Origin: Pseudomonas mediterranea CFBP 5447 | GTDB taxonomy: Bacteria; Pseudomonadota; Gammaproteobacteria; Pseudomonadales; Pseudomonadaceae | Direction: 5' to 3' | NCBI RefSeq assembly: GCF_000774145.1 | Contig: NZ_KN322983.1 | Coordinates: forward strand, 248,001 to 312,000 | Length of the DNA stretch: 64,000 nt | Shown here: positions 25,702 to 38,974 of the stretch, in pieces | Layout: the number at the start of each line of letters is the position of its first letter | Numbering within the stretch: the stretch's first letter is position 1 | The notes under the pieces: model-generated | Databases searched by the model: none | What the model saw: only the letters and a program-made list of their open reading frames with translations | What the model was told of the DNA's origin: nothing | Made by a program: the position numbers and the translations under genes

Positions 25702-25984
25702 ATAAGTTCCAGGCTAGTCATTCGAGATTGGGAAGACGTATCACCGTCATCTTGAAAGGCATGCGGGAGTGCTCAGCGCCGCACCTTTCAAGCGCCGAAC
25801 CTTATAGAAAACTCAAAGTTTGCTATGTAGGGTAAATCTCTCTAGGTAGAAGGAAGGATCTCTGAATCTATTTTTCTTACATGGTGAAAGAAAGCTCTTA
25901 CACATAAGAAGCCAGCCGCCATAAACAACAAACACGCCAGGCCAAACAACCGACTAATTGATGTTGAATAGATGAACAGCACGC
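25702..25984. other. AT-rich upstream region of the LPMO gene
   Basis: This stretch is visibly more AT-rich than its surroundings and must hold the LPMO promoter. A 13-bp palindrome, AAACT-CAA-AGTTT, lies at 25809-25821 and could be a regulator site. No open reading frame of note and no strong -35/-10 pair were identified. Confidence 0.4.
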
Positions 25985-26020
25985 AAAAAAAAGCCTGTCC
26001 GACACTGGACCGGACAGGCT
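25985..26020 (-). terminator. intrinsic terminator of hemE
   Basis: Sixteen bases beyond the hemE stop, a perfect 10-bp stem (AGCCTGTCCG / CGGACAGGCT, 25992-26001 and 26011-26020) is followed on the - strand by eight Ts. Confidence 0.95.
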
Positions 26021-26036
26021 GCTTTAGCGGGGTCCA

Positions 26037-27104
26037 CTAGGCGTGATATTGCGCCGACAGCTCATGCACCGCCCGCAGGAATGCACCGGCATGTTCCGGA
26101 TCGACTTCCGGGGTAATGCCATGGCCGAGGTTGAACACATGGCCGCTGCCCTTGCCATAACTGGCGAGGATACGCCCGACTTCAGCGCGAATGGCTTCAG
26201 GCTTGGCGTAGAGTACGGTCGGGTCCATGTTGCCTTGCAACGCGACTTTGTGACCGACCCGTTCGCGGGCGTTGCCGATGTCGCAGGTCCAGTCCAGGCC
26301 CAGGGCGTCGGCACCGGCATCGGCGATGCTTTCCAGCCACAGGCCGCCGTTCTTGGTAAACAGGATCACCGGGACCTTGCGCCCTTCATGCTCGCGGATC
26401 AGGCCGCTGACAATCTTGCGCATGTAGGCCAGGGAGAACTCCTGGTACGCCGCCGCCGACAGGTTGCCGCCCCAGGTATCGAAGATCTGCACCGCTTGCG
26501 CACCGGCCAGGATCTGACCGTTGAGGTAAGCCGTCACCGACTGCGCCAGCTTGTCCAGCAACAGGTGCATGGCTTGCGGATTGTCGTAGAGCATGGCCTT
26601 GGTCTTGCGGAAATCCTTCGACGAGCCGCCTTCGACCATGTAGGTGGCCAGGGTCCACGGGCTGCCGGAGAAGCCGATCAGCGGCACGCGACCGTTGAGT
26701 TCGCGGCGGATGGTGCTGACCGCGTCCATGACGTAGCCCAGGTCCTTCTGCGGATCGGGAATCGGCAGCGCTTCGATATCGGCCAGGGTACTGACGACTT
26801 TCTTGAAGCGCGGGCCTTCGCCCGTCTCGAAGTACAGGCCCTGGCCCATGGCGTCGGGAATCGTGAGGATGTCGGAGAACAGGATGGCCGCGTCCAGCTG
26901 CGGGTAGCGATCCAGCGGTTGCAGGGTCACTTCGCAGGCGAACTGGGGGTTCATGCACAGGCTCATGAAGTCGCCGGCCTTGGCGCGGCTGGCGCGGTAC
27001 TCCGGCAGATAGCGGCCGGCCTGGCGCATCATCCACACAGGGGTCACGTCTACGGGTTGCTTGAGCAGGGCGCGCAGGAAACGGTCGTTCTTCAGGGCAG
27101 TCAT
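26037..27104 (-). CDS. hemE: uroporphyrinogen decarboxylase
   Basis: A 355-residue cytosolic enzyme converting uroporphyrinogen III to coproporphyrinogen III in haem synthesis. The family motif [14 protein letters not shown] is at residues 24-37, [12 protein letters not shown] carries the conserved Asp, and [19 protein letters not shown] and LGHGI follow. Length is normal. It has its own terminator downstream and another hairpin separates it from gltD, so it is probably a single-gene transcript. Confidence 0.97.
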   Translation of the reverse strand: MTALKNDRFLRALLKQPVDVTPVWMMRQAGRYLPEYRASRAKAGDFMSLCMNPQFACEVTLQPLDRYPQLDAAILFSDILTIPDAMGQGLYFETGEGPRFKKVVSTLADIEALPIPDPQKDLGYVMDAVSTIRRELNGRVPLIGFSGSPWTLATYMVEGGSSKDFRKTKAMLYDNPQAMHLLLDKLAQSVTAYLNGQILAGAQAVQIFDTWGGNLSAAAYQEFSLAYMRKIVSGLIREHEGRKVPVILFTKNGGLWLESIADAGADALGLDWTCDIGNARERVGHKVALQGNMDPTVLYAKPEAIRAEVGRILASYGKGSGHVFNLGHGITPEVDPEHAGAFLRAVHELSAQYHA

Positions 27105-27151
27105 GTCGGCATCCGGAAAAAAAGTGCGGGCATTTTCTCAGAGCGCGAAGC

Positions 27152-27179
27152 AAAAGGCACGGCAAGAGCCGTGCCTTTT
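27152..27179. terminator. bidirectional intrinsic terminator between gltD and hemE
   Basis: AAAAGGCACGGC and GCCGTGCCTTTT form a perfect 12-bp stem with an AAGA loop. On the - strand it ends with a short T-run after gltD, 111 nt downstream of its stop. Confidence 0.85.
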
Positions 27180-27209
27180 ATCTATCGGGGCAATTTGTCG
27201 CATAAAAGC

Positions 27210-27284
27210 AGCTGCAAGCTATGAGCGGCAAGCCACAAGTGCGCCTGCTTTCAACTTGTAGCTTGAAGCTTATAGCTTGCAGCT
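27210..27284. repeat. short palindromic repeat (AGCTGCAAGCTAT family)
   Basis: A perfect 13-bp inverted repeat (AGCTGCAAGCTAT at 27210-27222, ATAGCTTGCAGCT at 27272-27284) encloses further copies of AGCTTGAAGCTT-like sequence. A half copy of the same family lies near 44629-44656, so it is dispersed. It occupies most of the gltD-hemE spacer. Confidence 0.7.
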
Positions 27285-27290
27285 GGGTCT

Positions 27291-28742
<1,452 letters not shown>

Positions 28743-31700
28743 TCACTGCGGGTTGGCACGAGTGCTGGAAAGCAACGACTTCAGGTTGGCAGCCTTCGGC
28801 TTGACCAGCCAGAAACGACGCACGTAGTCATCGAGGTTTTCCGCGAGTTCACGACCCCACTCGCTGTCGGTTTCCTCGACGTACTCATCCAGCACGCGTT
28901 GCAGGTGGCTGCGGTAGGCTTCCATCGCCTCGCCGCTGATCCGCTGGATTTCCACCAGTTCGTGGTTGACCCGGTCAACGAAGCTGTTGTCCTGGTCGAG
29001 CACGTAGGCGAAACCACCGGTCATGCCAGAGCCGAAGTTGTAACCGGTCTTGCCCAGGACACAGACGAAACCGCCGGTCATGTATTCGCAGCAGTGATCC
29101 CCGGTGCCTTCCACCACGGTGTGGGCCCCGGAGTTGCGCACGGCAAAACGCTCGCCCGCGGTGCCGGCGGCGAACAGCTTGCCGCCGGTGGCGCCGTAGA
29201 GGCAGGTGTTGCCGATGATGGCACTGTTCTGGGTCTTGTAGACGCTGCCCTTGGGCGGAACGATGACCAGCTTGCCGCCGGTCATGCCCTTGCCCACGTA
29301 GTCGTTGGCATCGCCTTCCAGGTACATGTTCAGGCCGCCGGCGTTCCAGACGCCGAAGCTCTGGCCGGCAGTTCCCTTGAAGCGGAACGTGATCGGCGCC
29401 TGGGCCATGCCCTGGTTGCCGTGTTTGCGGGCGATTTCGCCGGAGATCCGCGCGCCGATGGAACGGTCGCAGTTGCAGATGTCCAGGCTGAACTCGGCAC
29501 CGCTCAGGTCGTTGATCGCCGAAGCGGCCATGTCGACCATTTTCTCGGCCAACTCGCCCTTGTCGAACGGCGGGTTGCGGTCGACCTGGCAGAATTGCGG
29601 CTTCTCCGCCGGGATCAGATCGCTGCCCAGCAACGGCGTCAGGTCCAGATGATGCTGCTTGGCGGTCTGCCCTTCGATCACATCCAGCAGATCGGTACGG
29701 CCGATCAGCTCTTCGAGGGAGCGCACGCCCAGCTTTGCCAGCCACTCGCGGGTTTCTTCGGCCACGTAGGTGAAGAAGTTCACCACCATGTCGACGGTAC
29801 CGATGTAGTGGTCCTTGCGCAGTTTCTCGTTCTGGGTCGCCACGCCGGTGGCGCAGTTGTTTAGGTGGCAGATACGCAGGTACTTGCAGCCCAGGGCGAT
29901 CATCGGCGCGGTGCCGAAGCCGAAGCTCTCGGCGCCGAGGATGGCGGCCTTGATCACGTCGAGGCCGGTTTTCAGGCCACCGTCGGTCTGCACCCGGACC
30001 TTGCCGCGCAAGTCGTTGCCGCGCAGGGTCTGGTGGGTTTCCGCCAGGCCCAGTTCCCATGGCGCACCGGCGTACTTGATCGAGGTCAGCGGCGATGCAC
30101 CGGTGCCGCCGTCGTAGCCGGAGATGGTGATCAGGTCGGCATAGGCCTTGGCCACGCCGGCGGCGATGGTGCCGACGCCGGCTTCCGCCACCAGCTTCAC
30201 CGAAACCAGCGCCTGCGGGTTCACCTGCTTGAGGTCGAAGATCAGTTGCGACAAGTCTTCGATCGAGTAGATGTCGTGATGCGGCGGTGGCGAAATCAGG
30301 GTCACGCCGGGAACCGCGTAGCGCAGCTTGGCGATCAGGCCGTTGACCTTGCCGCCGGGCAGCTGGCCGCCTTCACCGGGCTTGGCACCCTGGGCAACCT
30401 TGATCTGCAGCACTTCCGCGTTGACCAGGTACTCCGGCGTCACACCGAAGCGGCCGGTGGCAACCTGCTTGATTTTCGAGCTCTTGATGGTGCCGTAGCG
30501 CGCCGGATCCTCGCCGCCTTCACCGGAGTTGGAACGCGCACCAAGGCGGTTCATGGCTTCGGCCAGGGCTTCGTGGGCTTCCGGGGACAGGGCGCCCAGG
30601 GAAATACCGGCGGAGTCGAAGCGCTTGAGCACCGATTCCAGCGGTTCCACTTCGCTGATGTCCAGCGGGGTGTCCAGGGTCTTGACCTTGAGCAGGTCGC
30701 GGATCATCGACACCGGGCGGTTGTCCACCAGCGCCGTGTATTCCTTGAACTTGGTGTAGTCGCCCTGCTGCACAGCGGCTTGCAGGGTGTTCACCACATC
30801 CGGGTTGTAGGCGTGGTATTCGCCGCCGTGGACGAACTTCAGCAGGCCGCCTTGCTGGATCGGCTTGCGCGGACTCCAGGCTTCGGCAGCCAGGGCTTTC
30901 TGCTCGGCTTCGATGTCGACGAAACGCGCACCCTTGATACGGCTCGGCACGCCACGGAAGCTCAGCTCGCAGACTTCCTCGGACAGGCCGATGGCCTCGA
31001 ACAGTTGCGCACCGCGGTACGAGGCGATCGTCGAGATGCCCATTTTCGAGAGGATCTTGAGCAGGCCCTTGGTGATGCCCCGGCGGTAGTTCTTGAACAC
31101 CTCGTAGAGATCGCCCAGCACTTCACCGGTGCGGATCAGGTCGCCGAGCACTTCGTAGGCCAGGAACGGATACACCGCCGAGGCACCGAAGCCGATCAGC
31201 ACCGCGAAATGATGCGGATCGCGGGCGGTGGCGGTTTCGACAAGGATGTTGGAATCGCAGCGCAGGCCTTTCTCGGTCAGGCGATGGTGCACCGCCCCCG
31301 TGGCCAGGGATGCATGGATCGGCAACTTGCCCGGCGCGATGTGACGGTCGCTGAGCACGATCTGGGTCCGACCGGCGCGCGCGGCTTCTTCAGCCTGATC
31401 GGCGACGTTGCGGATGGCCGCTTCGAGGCCGACGCTTTCGTCGTAGTTCAGGTCGATGACCTGACGCGCGAAGCCCGGACGGTCGAGGTTGGTCAGCGAG
31501 CGCCACTTGGCCGGGGAAATGACCGGCGAGCTGAGGATCACCCGCGAGGCGTGCTCCGGCGACTCCTGGAAAATGTTGCGCTCGGCGCCCAGGCAGATTT
31601 CCAGCGACATCACGATCGCTTCGCGCAGCGGGTCGATCGGTGGGTTGGTCACCTGGGCGAACTGCTGGCGGAAATAGTCGTATGGCGTGCGCACACGCTG

Positions 31701-33191
31701 CGACAACACAGCCATCGGCGTGTCGTCACCCATGGAGCCGACCGCTTCGTAGCCCTGCTCGCCCAGCGGACGCAACACCTGGTCACGCTCTTCGAACGTC
31801 ACCTGGTACATCTTCATGTACTGCTTGAGCTGGTCGACGTCGTAGAAAGCCGAGCCGTGGTCATTGTCTTCCATGGTCGCCTGGATGCGCAGGGCGTTCT
31901 TGCGCAGCCATTGCTTGTACGGATGACGGGACTTGAGGCGGTTGTCGATGGCGTCGGTGTCGAGGATCTGGCCGGTTTCGGTGTCCACGGCAAAGATCTG
32001 GCCCGGGCCTACGCGGCCCTTGGCGATGACGTCTTCGGGCTGGTAGTTCCAGACGCCGATTTCCGATGCCAGGGTGATGAAACCGTTGGTGGTGGTGACC
32101 CAGCGCGCCGGGCGCAGACCGTTACGGTCCAGCAGGCACACGGCATAGCGGCCATCGGTCATGACGATACCGGCCGGGCCGTCCCACGGTTCCATGTGCA
32201 TGGAGTTGTATTCGTAGAACGCCCGCAGGTCCGGGTCCATGGTCTCGACGTTCTGCCACGCTGGCGGAACCAGCATGCGCACGCCACGGAACAGGTCGAT
32301 GCCACCGGTCACCATCAGTTCGAGCATGTTGTCCATGCTCGAGGAGTCCGAGCCCACGCGGTTGACCAGCGGGCCGAGCTCTTCGAGATCGGGCATCAGG
32401 TCGTTGGCGAACTTGGTGCGACGGGCCAGGGCCCAGTTGCGGTTGCCGGTGATGGTGTTGATCTCGCCGTTGTGGGCGAGGAAGCGGAATGGCTGGGCCA
32501 ACGGCCATTTCGGCAGGGTGTTGGTGGAGAAGCGCTGGTGGAACACGCAGATCGCGGTTTTCAGGCGCTCGTCGCTCAGGTCCGGATAGAAGGCGGTGAG
32601 GTCCGCCGGCATCATCAGGCCTTTATAGATGATGGTCTTGTTGGAAAAGCTGCAGATGTAGTGGTCGGTGTCGGCGGCGTTGGCCACGGACGAGCGACGA
32701 CGGGAGCTGAACAGCTTGATCGCCATTTCCTGGTCGCTCAGGCCTTCGCCGGCGATGAACACTTGTTCGATCTGCGGCAGGCGCGCCAGGGCCAGGCTAC
32801 CGAGGACACTGGTATCGATCGGCACTTTGCGCCAGCCGACCAGCTGCAGGCCGGCGGCCAGGATCTCGCGGTCCATGTTCTCGCGAGCGGCCTGGGCCTT
32901 CACCGGGTCCTGGTTGAAGAACACCATGCCCACGGCGTACTGCTTGGGCAGGGTGACGCCAAACGTTTCCTGGGCAATGGCACGCAGGAACTCATCAGGC
33001 TTTTGAATCAGCAAGCCACAGCCGTCGCCGGTCTTGCCGTCGGCGTTGATCCCACCACGGTGGGTCATGCAGGTCAGGGCCTCAATGGCCGTTTGCAAAA
33101 GGGTATGGCTGGGCTCGCCCTGCATGTGGGCTATCAGGCCAAAACCACAGTTATCCTTGAATTCATCTGGTTGGTACAGACCTGCTTTCAT
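28743..33191 (-). CDS. gltB: glutamate synthase large (alpha) subunit
   Basis: A 1482-residue flavoprotein. Starting at the ATG ([14 protein letters not shown]), the class II glutaminase nucleophile is Cys15 in CGFGL, exposed after removal of the propeptide. The central domain, the FMN-binding synthase domain ([14 protein letters not shown]) and the 3Fe-4S motif [12 protein letters not shown] are all present, then the GXGXG beta-helix. A GTG two codons upstream is an alternative start but homologues begin at MKAGLY. Confidence 0.97.
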   Translation of the reverse strand: MKAGLYQPDEFKDNCGFGLIAHMQGEPSHTLLQTAIEALTCMTHRGGINADGKTGDGCGLLIQKPDEFLRAIAQETFGVTLPKQYAVGMVFFNQDPVKAQAARENMDREILAAGLQLVGWRKVPIDTSVLGSLALARLPQIEQVFIAGEGLSDQEMAIKLFSSRRRSSVANAADTDHYICSFSNKTIIYKGLMMPADLTAFYPDLSDERLKTAICVFHQRFSTNTLPKWPLAQPFRFLAHNGEINTITGNRNWALARRTKFANDLMPDLEELGPLVNRVGSDSSSMDNMLELMVTGGIDLFRGVRMLVPPAWQNVETMDPDLRAFYEYNSMHMEPWDGPAGIVMTDGRYAVCLLDRNGLRPARWVTTTNGFITLASEIGVWNYQPEDVIAKGRVGPGQIFAVDTETGQILDTDAIDNRLKSRHPYKQWLRKNALRIQATMEDNDHGSAFYDVDQLKQYMKMYQVTFEERDQVLRPLGEQGYEAVGSMGDDTPMAVLSQRVRTPYDYFRQQFAQVTNPPIDPLREAIVMSLEICLGAERNIFQESPEHASRVILSSPVISPAKWRSLTNLDRPGFARQVIDLNYDESVGLEAAIRNVADQAEEAARAGRTQIVLSDRHIAPGKLPIHASLATGAVHHRLTEKGLRCDSNILVETATARDPHHFAVLIGFGASAVYPFLAYEVLGDLIRTGEVLGDLYEVFKNYRRGITKGLLKILSKMGISTIASYRGAQLFEAIGLSEEVCELSFRGVPSRIKGARFVDIEAEQKALAAEAWSPRKPIQQGGLLKFVHGGEYHAYNPDVVNTLQAAVQQGDYTKFKEYTALVDNRPVSMIRDLLKVKTLDTPLDISEVEPLESVLKRFDSAGISLGALSPEAHEALAEAMNRLGARSNSGEGGEDPARYGTIKSSKIKQVATGRFGVTPEYLVNAEVLQIKVAQGAKPGEGGQLPGGKVNGLIAKLRYAVPGVTLISPPPHHDIYSIEDLSQLIFDLKQVNPQALVSVKLVAEAGVGTIAAGVAKAYADLITISGYDGGTGASPLTSIKYAGAPWELGLAETHQTLRGNDLRGKVRVQTDGGLKTGLDVIKAAILGAESFGFGTAPMIALGCKYLRICHLNNCATGVATQNEKLRKDHYIGTVDMVVNFFTYVAEETREWLAKLGVRSLEELIGRTDLLDVIEGQTAKQHHLDLTPLLGSDLIPAEKPQFCQVDRNPPFDKGELAEKMVDMAASAINDLSGAEFSLDICNCDRSIGARISGEIARKHGNQGMAQAPITFRFKGTAGQSFGVWNAGGLNMYLEGDANDYVGKGMTGGKLVIVPPKGSVYKTQNSAIIGNTCLYGATGGKLFAAGTAGERFAVRNSGAHTVVEGTGDHCCEYMTGGFVCVLGKTGYNFGSGMTGGFAYVLDQDNSFVDRVNHELVEIQRISGEAMEAYRSHLQRVLDEYVEETDSEWGRELAENLDDYVRRFWLVKPKAANLKSLLSSTRANPQ

Positions 33192-33328
33192 AGACACTTT
33201 CTCACCAGGCTGCCTCTTATCGAGACAAATTTCTTTTCAATTCAGCCAGTTGCATGTCGCGCCGAACGTACGCCGGCTTTGCGGGGGCAAAAGGGAGGTC
33301 ATTGTACATGCCGACACAGACACCCACA

Positions 33329-33401
33329 AATTTGACGACGAAACGTCGCAAATTCATGTCGCATTTGTGAAAGGTTTAAAGCTATATGCTGTGCTAGTCA
33401 A
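33329..33401 (-). promoter_or_regulatory. gltB promoter and operator-like inverted repeat
   Basis: Reading on the - strand, TTGACT (33396-33401) and TAAACC (33373-33378) are spaced by 17 nt. Just downstream, 33329-33354 is an almost perfect inverted repeat, AATTTG-A-CGACG / CGTCG-CAAATT around AAA. It would lie close to the transcription start, leaving a leader of about 170 nt. Confidence 0.5.
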
Positions 33402-33541
33402 AACTTTTTTGGGTTCGACCGCTACGACTCAAACGCTACTGTGACGCAGACACCACAAGGCGCGCGGCCTGACAGGTCGCTCGCTCTTGCGGAAATGTTG
33501 AGGTTGCCGGGAGAGGCGGCCTGGGTAAGGCCGCCGAATCT
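33402..33541. other. spacer between gltB promoter and SPOR-protein gene
   Basis: No gene. A GC-rich 7-bp hairpin (33515-33535, GGCGGCC/GGCCGCC) follows the SPOR-protein stop on the - strand but lacks a T-run, so termination there is uncertain. Confidence 0.4.
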
Positions 33542-35119
33542 TCAGCGAGTTGCAGCCAGTTCCTGTTGGACGCTGGCGACAGTGCGAGGCCAAGGTTTAC
33601 CAGCCTGAACCTTCGCTGGCAAGGCCTTGATAGCGGAAACAGCTGCATCACGGCTGGCAAAGCTGCCATAAGTGATGACATACAGCGGCTTGCCGTTGAG
33701 GACTTTCTTGAAATAACGATACTCGCCGCCCTGCTCCTTGACGAAGTTCTGAGCAGTGGCTTCGGAGCTGGTGCCGAGAATCTGTACGACGTAGTTGCCC
33801 GGTGCCTGACCGGCATACCAGTTGCCACCCGCGGCCTTGGCCGGTGCGGCAGGCTTGGCCGCCGGGGCAGGCGTCGGCTTGGCGGCCGGCGCCGGGGCAG
33901 GTTTGGCCGTTGCCACCTGGGTCGGCGCCGGGGTCGGCTTGGCGGCCGGAGCAGGTGTCGGTGTCGGTGTCGGAGCCGGGCCGGCAGGCACGCCCTCAGG
34001 CGGCGCCGTGGTGGTCACGGTCGGCGGCGTGTCGCCGTCGTCGATCGGTGGTGCCGCGCCATCGTCGCCCTCGGTAATTCCGCCGGCGGCTTCGGCCAGT
34101 GGCCCGCGCATGACCGGTTGCGACTGGCCGACCAGCGGCAGCGGCATCGGCTGGGTGCTGCCGGCAAATTCCACCGCCGGCGCGCCGCCATTGGGCTTCG
34201 GCGCCCCCTGGCCGAGGGGCAGTTGTGCCTGTTCGTTGGCAGGTGCGCCGGTCGTCGGCGCCTTGTTGCGACCCGGCATCAGCCAGGCCGCGACGACCGC
34301 GACCACGACGACGGCGGAAATCGCCAATACGTGTTTCTTCGGCATGTTGAACCCCATGGTTGGACGCTTCACCGCTGAGCGGCTGGCAATCATGACTTCG
34401 ATCAAGGCATCGCGAGCGACCTGGTTGATGTTGCCAGGCCAGCCGCCGGAACCTTCGTGAATCTCAGAGATCTGATCGGCGGTAAAAAGTTCGATACCCC
34501 GACCCGCGCCTTCAAGACGCTGATCCAGGTATTCGCGGGTTTCTTCTTCGGTGTAGGGCGCCAGTTCGATGATATGGAAGCGCTCTTCCTCGAGCTCCAG
34601 CTGGTCCAGATCGGCGATCAGCGACGACTCGCCAAACAGGAACACATGGGGACGCCCTTCCGGCGCACCGGCCGCCAGCGCCAGCAAGGCTTCCAAGGCC
34701 GACTCGTCGAGCTGCTCGGCATCATCCACCAGCAGATAGACTTCCTGCCCGGTCAGCGCCAACTGGACGATCTGGTCGAGAATCGCGCCCACTTCAGCCT
34801 GGGCCAGGTTCAGCGCCTGGGCGACCTGGCGCAACACACCGGCGGCATCACCGGCACCACGGGCCGAGACCACCACGCTTTGCACCGACTGTTTGTTGGT
34901 GCTGGCCACCAGCGCCTGGCGCAGCAGGGTCTTGCCACTGCCCTGGGGGCCGGTGACCACCAGCAGCAATTGGCTGTAGCGCGCCAGGTGATGCAACTGA
35001 CCCAGCACCGGCTTGCGCTGGGCCGGGAAGAACTTGAAGCCGGGGACCCGTGGAGCGAAGGGGTCGTGACTCAATTGGAAATGGCCGAGGAAAGCCTCGT
35101 CGGCATGCAAACTAGTCAT
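33542..35119 (-). CDS. AAA-ATPase/SPOR-domain membrane protein (DamX-like position)
   Basis: A 525-residue protein. The N-terminal ~260 residues are an ExeA/GspA-type AAA ATPase: Walker A GPQGSGKT near residue 56, Walker B YLLVDDAEQL. A transmembrane helix follows at about 265-285 (AISAVVVVAVVAAWL), then a Pro/Ala-rich periplasmic spacer with PTPAPAAKP-type repeats and a C-terminal SPOR domain (about 445-525, NYVVQILGTSSEATAQNF) that binds denuded peptidoglycan. In E. coli the aroK-aroB-damX order is the same, but DamX lacks the ATPase. A role at the septum or in envelope assembly is inferred. Confidence 0.88.
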   Translation of the reverse strand: MTSLHADEAFLGHFQLSHDPFAPRVPGFKFFPAQRKPVLGQLHHLARYSQLLLVVTGPQGSGKTLLRQALVASTNKQSVQSVVVSARGAGDAAGVLRQVAQALNLAQAEVGAILDQIVQLALTGQEVYLLVDDAEQLDESALEALLALAAGAPEGRPHVFLFGESSLIADLDQLELEEERFHIIELAPYTEEETREYLDQRLEGAGRGIELFTADQISEIHEGSGGWPGNINQVARDALIEVMIASRSAVKRPTMGFNMPKKHVLAISAVVVVAVVAAWLMPGRNKAPTTGAPANEQAQLPLGQGAPKPNGGAPAVEFAGSTQPMPLPLVGQSQPVMRGPLAEAAGGITEGDDGAAPPIDDGDTPPTVTTTAPPEGVPAGPAPTPTPTPAPAAKPTPAPTQVATAKPAPAPAAKPTPAPAAKPAAPAKAAGGNWYAGQAPGNYVVQILGTSSEATAQNFVKEQGGEYRYFKKVLNGKPLYVITYGSFASRDAAVSAIKALPAKVQAGKPWPRTVASVQQELAATR

Positions 35120-35129
35120 CGGAATCTCA

Positions 35130-36230
35130 TTAACCTTTAAGCTGAGCCAGGGCGTGATAATCCGCGCCCAGCGTGGCCTGTAGAACCTCTTTCGGATAAT
35201 CGTCGGTCACCACCGCTTCGCCCATGCGGCGCAGCAGCACCAGACGCAGACGACCATCGATCACTTTCTTGTCGATTGCCATGTGTTCGAGGAAATCGGC
35301 CTCGGTCATTTCCTCGGGAGGCACCACCGGCAGCCCGGCGCGCTGGAAGAGGCGAATGCCGCGATCACGCTCCTGCTCGCTGATCCAGCCCAGGCGCGCG
35401 GACATTTCCAGGGCCATGACCGTACCGGCCGCCACCGCCTCGCCATGTAGCCAGACACCATACCCCATGTGGGTCTCGATGGCGTGTCCAAAGGTGTGGC
35501 CGAGGTTGAGCGTGGCCCGTACACCCGACTCCCGCTCATCGGCACCGACCACCGCGGCCTTGGCCGCGCAGGAACGCTCGATGGCGTAGGTCAGGGCCGC
35601 CTGGTCCAGCGCCCGCAGGCGATCGACGTTCTCTTCGAGCCAGCCCAGGAACGGTTCGTCGCAGATCAGCCCGTACTTGATGACCTCCGCGAGCCCTGCG
35701 GACAACTCACGGGACGGCAGGGTATTGAGGGTAGCGGTGTCGATCAGCACCACGTTGGGCTGATAGAAAGCGCCGACCATGTTCTTGCCCAGCGGATGGT
35801 TGATGCCGGTCTTGCCGCCCACCGACGAGTCGACCTGGGACAGCAACGTGGTAGGGATCTGGATGAAGTCGACGCCGCGCTGGTAGCAGGCCGCGGCAAA
35901 ACCGGCCATGTCGCCGATCACCCCACCGCCCAAGGCCACCACCGTGGTGCGCCGGTCATGCCGCGCGGTCAGCAGGCCGTCGAAGATCAGTTGCAGGGTT
36001 TCCCAGTTCTTGAACGCCTCGCCGTCGGGCAACACCACGGAAATGACCGAGAAGGCGGACAGGCTGCGGGTCAGGCGCTCCAGATACAAAGGGGCGACGG
36101 TTTCGTTGGAGATGATCGCCACTTGCCGCCCGGCAATATGCGGCACCAGCAGTTGCGGCTGGTCCAGCAAGCCTTCGCCAATGTGAATCGGGTAGCTGCG
36201 CTCGCCCAGGTCGACCTTTAGTGTCTGCAT
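35130..36230 (-). CDS. aroB: 3-dehydroquinate synthase
   Basis: A 366-residue enzyme of the shikimate pathway converting DAHP to 3-dehydroquinate. The NAD-binding [19 protein letters not shown] and the zinc/substrate residues in [12 protein letters not shown] and [12 protein letters not shown] are intact. The start is the ATG at 36230 ([11 protein letters not shown]); the open frame upstream adds 14 unlikely residues. It lies between aroK and the SPOR gene in the conserved pil-aro block. Confidence 0.96.
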   Translation of the reverse strand: MQTLKVDLGERSYPIHIGEGLLDQPQLLVPHIAGRQVAIISNETVAPLYLERLTRSLSAFSVISVVLPDGEAFKNWETLQLIFDGLLTARHDRRTTVVALGGGVIGDMAGFAAACYQRGVDFIQIPTTLLSQVDSSVGGKTGINHPLGKNMVGAFYQPNVVLIDTATLNTLPSRELSAGLAEVIKYGLICDEPFLGWLEENVDRLRALDQAALTYAIERSCAAKAAVVGADERESGVRATLNLGHTFGHAIETHMGYGVWLHGEAVAAGTVMALEMSARLGWISEQERDRGIRLFQRAGLPVVPPEEMTEADFLEHMAIDKKVIDGRLRLVLLRRMGEAVVTDDYPKEVLQATLGADYHALAQLKG

Positions 36231-36378
36231 GTGTCCCCACGGTGAAGATGGAATCAGGCATCCTGCCTGCAATTAACGAAAAGTCCACGGTGTCTGCTCT
36301 GACGCCACTCGTCGACCATCTGCCACATCCGGGCGGATGACGGCGAGACGCCGAGGATAGCGCATTTCCCATGGCGGA

Positions 36379-36897
36379 TTAACGGGGAGGCAACTGCTGC
36401 AGACGTTCGAGAATCTCCAGCACCACCATCCTCGGGGGCCGTTCGTCGGTTTCCACCACCAGGTCGGCGATCTCCCGGTACAGCGGATCGCGCAGCTCCA
36501 GCAGGTCCCGCAGGGTTTTGGCCGGATCGGCAGTGCGCAACAGCGGACGGTTGCGATCCCGGGCGGTACGACCGACCTGCTGTTCGACGGAGGCGTGCAG
36601 GTAGACCACCCGGCCGCCGGCGTGCAGTTCCCGACGGTTGGCTTCGCGCATCACGGCCCCGCCCCCCGTGGCCAGCACCACACCTTCGAATGCGCACAGC
36701 TCGGCGATCATCGCCTGCTCGCGATCACGAAAGCCTGGTTCGCCTTCCTTGTCGAAAATCCATGGGATATTCGCGCCCGTGCGCAATTCAATTTCCTTGT
36801 CGGAATCTTTGAACGGCAGGCGCAGCTCTTTGGCCAGCAAACGGCCGATGGTGCTTTTTCCAGCGCCCATCGGCCCAACAAGAATCAAATTTCGCAC
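36379..36897 (-). CDS. aroK: shikimate kinase
   Basis: A 172-residue P-loop kinase phosphorylating shikimate. Walker A is GPMGAGKST at residues 8-16; the shikimate site [16 protein letters not shown] and ATGGGAV follow, and the lid RNRPLL is present. The start is GTG, four bases after the pilQ stop. Followed by a 148-nt gap before aroB. Confidence 0.96.
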   Translation of the reverse strand: MRNLILVGPMGAGKSTIGRLLAKELRLPFKDSDKEIELRTGANIPWIFDKEGEPGFRDREQAMIAELCAFEGVVLATGGGAVMREANRRELHAGGRVVYLHASVEQQVGRTARDRNRPLLRTADPAKTLRDLLELRDPLYREIADLVVETDERPPRMVVLEILERLQQLPPR

Positions 36898-36901
36898 AGA
36901 A

Positions 36902-38974
36902 TCAACGACTCACAGCAATCGCCTGGTTGTTCATGATACGCGGAGTGAGGAATACCAGCAGCTCGGATTTTTTCTCCGAAACCAGATCACGCCGGAAAAG
37001 GCGGCCAAGATACGGCACATCGCCAAGAAATGGCACCTTATCTACAACCTTGCTCTGAGTATTTGAGAAAACCCCGCCAATCACAATGGTCTCGCCGTCA
37101 TTGACCAGCACCTTGGCGTTGACTTCGTTCTTCTTGATCGGTGGCACCTCCTGCACCTTGTTCAGGTAGTCCGGTTCATCCTTGGTGACCTTGACCTCCA
37201 TGATGATGCGGTTGTCCGGCGTGATCTGCGGGGTCACCTCCAGCGACAACGAGGCTTCCTTGAACGACACCGAGGTAGCCCCACTGGAACTGGCTTCCTG
37301 GTAGGGGATTTCCGTGCCCTTGAGGATTTTTGCGGTTTCCTTGTCCGACGTCACCACCTTGGGCTGGGAGACGATTTCCCCGTTGCCGGTTTTCTCCATG
37401 GCCGTCAGTTCCAGGTCCAGCAGTACGTTATCGGTAATGAATGCAATGCCGATGCCCGAGGTATTGCCCGCCGCGCCCATGTCGACGAATGGCTGGTTGG
37501 TGCTGGTGCTGCCCGGCGTGCCGATGGTGGTGGAACTGCCGTTGGTCACACCCGAAGTGTTCCAGTTGCCCTGGTTCTGCACCGAGCCGCCCCAACGCAC
37601 GCCCAGGCTCTTGTCGTAATCGACGTTGGCCTCGACGATCCGGGCCTCGATCATCACCTGGCGCACCGGAATATCCAGCTGGGCCACGATCCGGCGCAAC
37701 TCGTCGAGCCGGTCCTGGGTCTGGTAGGCGATGATGTTGTTGGTTCGCTCATCCACCGTGATCGTGCCGCGTTCATCGGCTTTCGCCTCGGCGCTGGTCA
37801 CCGACTGGAACAGCTTGGCGATGTCCGCCGCCTTCGCATAGTTGACCTGCAACAGCTCTCGCCGCAGCGGCGCCAGGTCGGCAATCTGCTTCTGGGACTC
37901 CAGTTCCTGGCGCTCGCGAGCCGCAATCTCATCGGCGGGGGCGACCAGCAACACATTGCCGACCTTGCGCTTGTCCAGCCCCTTGGTCTTCAGCACCAGG
38001 TCCAGCGCCTGGTCCCATGGAACATTCTGCAGCCGCAAGGTGATACCGCCCTGCACCGTGTCGCTTGCCACCAGGTTCAGGTTGGTAAAATCGGCAATCA
38101 GTTGCAGGACCGAGCGCACTTCGATGTCCTGGAAATTCAGGGACAGTTTTTCACCGTTGTAGGCGGCACGGTCGGTGTCGCGCTTGCGCAAGTCCTCGAC
38201 CGTCATGGGCCGGACGCTGACGGTCAGTTTGTTGTCGGTCTGGTAGGTCGAGTAATCGAAGGTACCGCCGGGCTCGATGCTGATGGTGGCCCGGTCGGAC
38301 CCGGCGCTGGCGTTGACGAACTGCACCGGGGTGGCGAAGTCCTTGACGTCCAGGCGCACCCGCAGCGGTTCAGGCAATTGGGTCCTGGCGAAGTTGAGGA
38401 TGATCTTGCCTTCCCGCTCCTGGATATCCGGCGCGATGGACGGGTCCGACAGGTCGATTACTACATTGCCTTCACCCTGGGTCCCGCGCTGGAAGTCCAC
38501 GCCACGGATGGCCCTGCCCACCGGCGCGCTGCTCCTGGCAGGCACCACCCCGGCAGCTGCCGGGCGCGGGGCCTGGGCGGCAGTCCTGGGCTCCGCGCCC
38601 TTGCCGACCACCACAAACAGATTATTACCTTCGACCCGAGCGTTATACGGCACCAATTGGGTCAGGCCGATGATCAACCGGGTGCGATCCCCCGCCTCGA
38701 CCACTGTGGCACTGCGCGCATTGCCGCTGCCAAGGTCCTGGGTCTTGCGCGCCAACTGGTTGGTCACCCCTGGCAGGTCCAGGGCGATCCGGGCCGGTTG
38801 CTCGGTGGTATAGCCCCGGGGCGTGGGTGGAGGCCCATCGAAAGCGAGCTTCAACTCGACCCGGTCCCCCGGCAGAGCCGCGACATCCAGCGTCTTCAGG
38901 TTCGCCCCAAGCACCATCGGTGACATCAGCGCCATCCATAGCGAAACACCGAAGGCGGTAAAAATCCTGTTCAT
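36902..38974 (-). CDS. pilQ: type IV pilus secretin
   Basis: A 690-residue outer-membrane secretin with a signal peptide cut after VLGA, an AMIN domain ([20 protein letters not shown]) and a second AMIN-like domain that bind peptidoglycan, an STN/N0 domain ([20 protein letters not shown]), N1 and the secretin core with [17 protein letters not shown]. It forms the pore through which pili extend. It is the last pil gene of pilMNOPQ, overlapping pilP by four bases. Confidence 0.97.
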   Translation of the reverse strand: MNRIFTAFGVSLWMALMSPMVLGANLKTLDVAALPGDRVELKLAFDGPPPTPRGYTTEQPARIALDLPGVTNQLARKTQDLGSGNARSATVVEAGDRTRLIIGLTQLVPYNARVEGNNLFVVVGKGAEPRTAAQAPRPAAAGVVPARSSAPVGRAIRGVDFQRGTQGEGNVVIDLSDPSIAPDIQEREGKIILNFARTQLPEPLRVRLDVKDFATPVQFVNASAGSDRATISIEPGGTFDYSTYQTDNKLTVSVRPMTVEDLRKRDTDRAAYNGEKLSLNFQDIEVRSVLQLIADFTNLNLVASDTVQGGITLRLQNVPWDQALDLVLKTKGLDKRKVGNVLLVAPADEIAARERQELESQKQIADLAPLRRELLQVNYAKAADIAKLFQSVTSAEAKADERGTITVDERTNNIIAYQTQDRLDELRRIVAQLDIPVRQVMIEARIVEANVDYDKSLGVRWGGSVQNQGNWNTSGVTNGSSTTIGTPGSTSTNQPFVDMGAAGNTSGIGIAFITDNVLLDLELTAMEKTGNGEIVSQPKVVTSDKETAKILKGTEIPYQEASSSGATSVSFKEASLSLEVTPQITPDNRIIMEVKVTKDEPDYLNKVQEVPPIKKNEVNAKVLVNDGETIVIGGVFSNTQSKVVDKVPFLGDVPYLGRLFRRDLVSEKKSELLVFLTPRIMNNQAIAVSR

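Noticed and set aside
29865..33335. 1156-codon open frame on the + strand opposite gltB
   Set aside because: It is the antisense shadow of a highly conserved gene in GC-rich DNA, with His/Gln/Val-rich composition typical of such frames and no motif.
33515..33535. GC hairpin after the SPOR-domain gene as an intrinsic terminator
   Set aside because: The 7-bp stem has no T-run on the - strand, so it is not claimed as a terminator.
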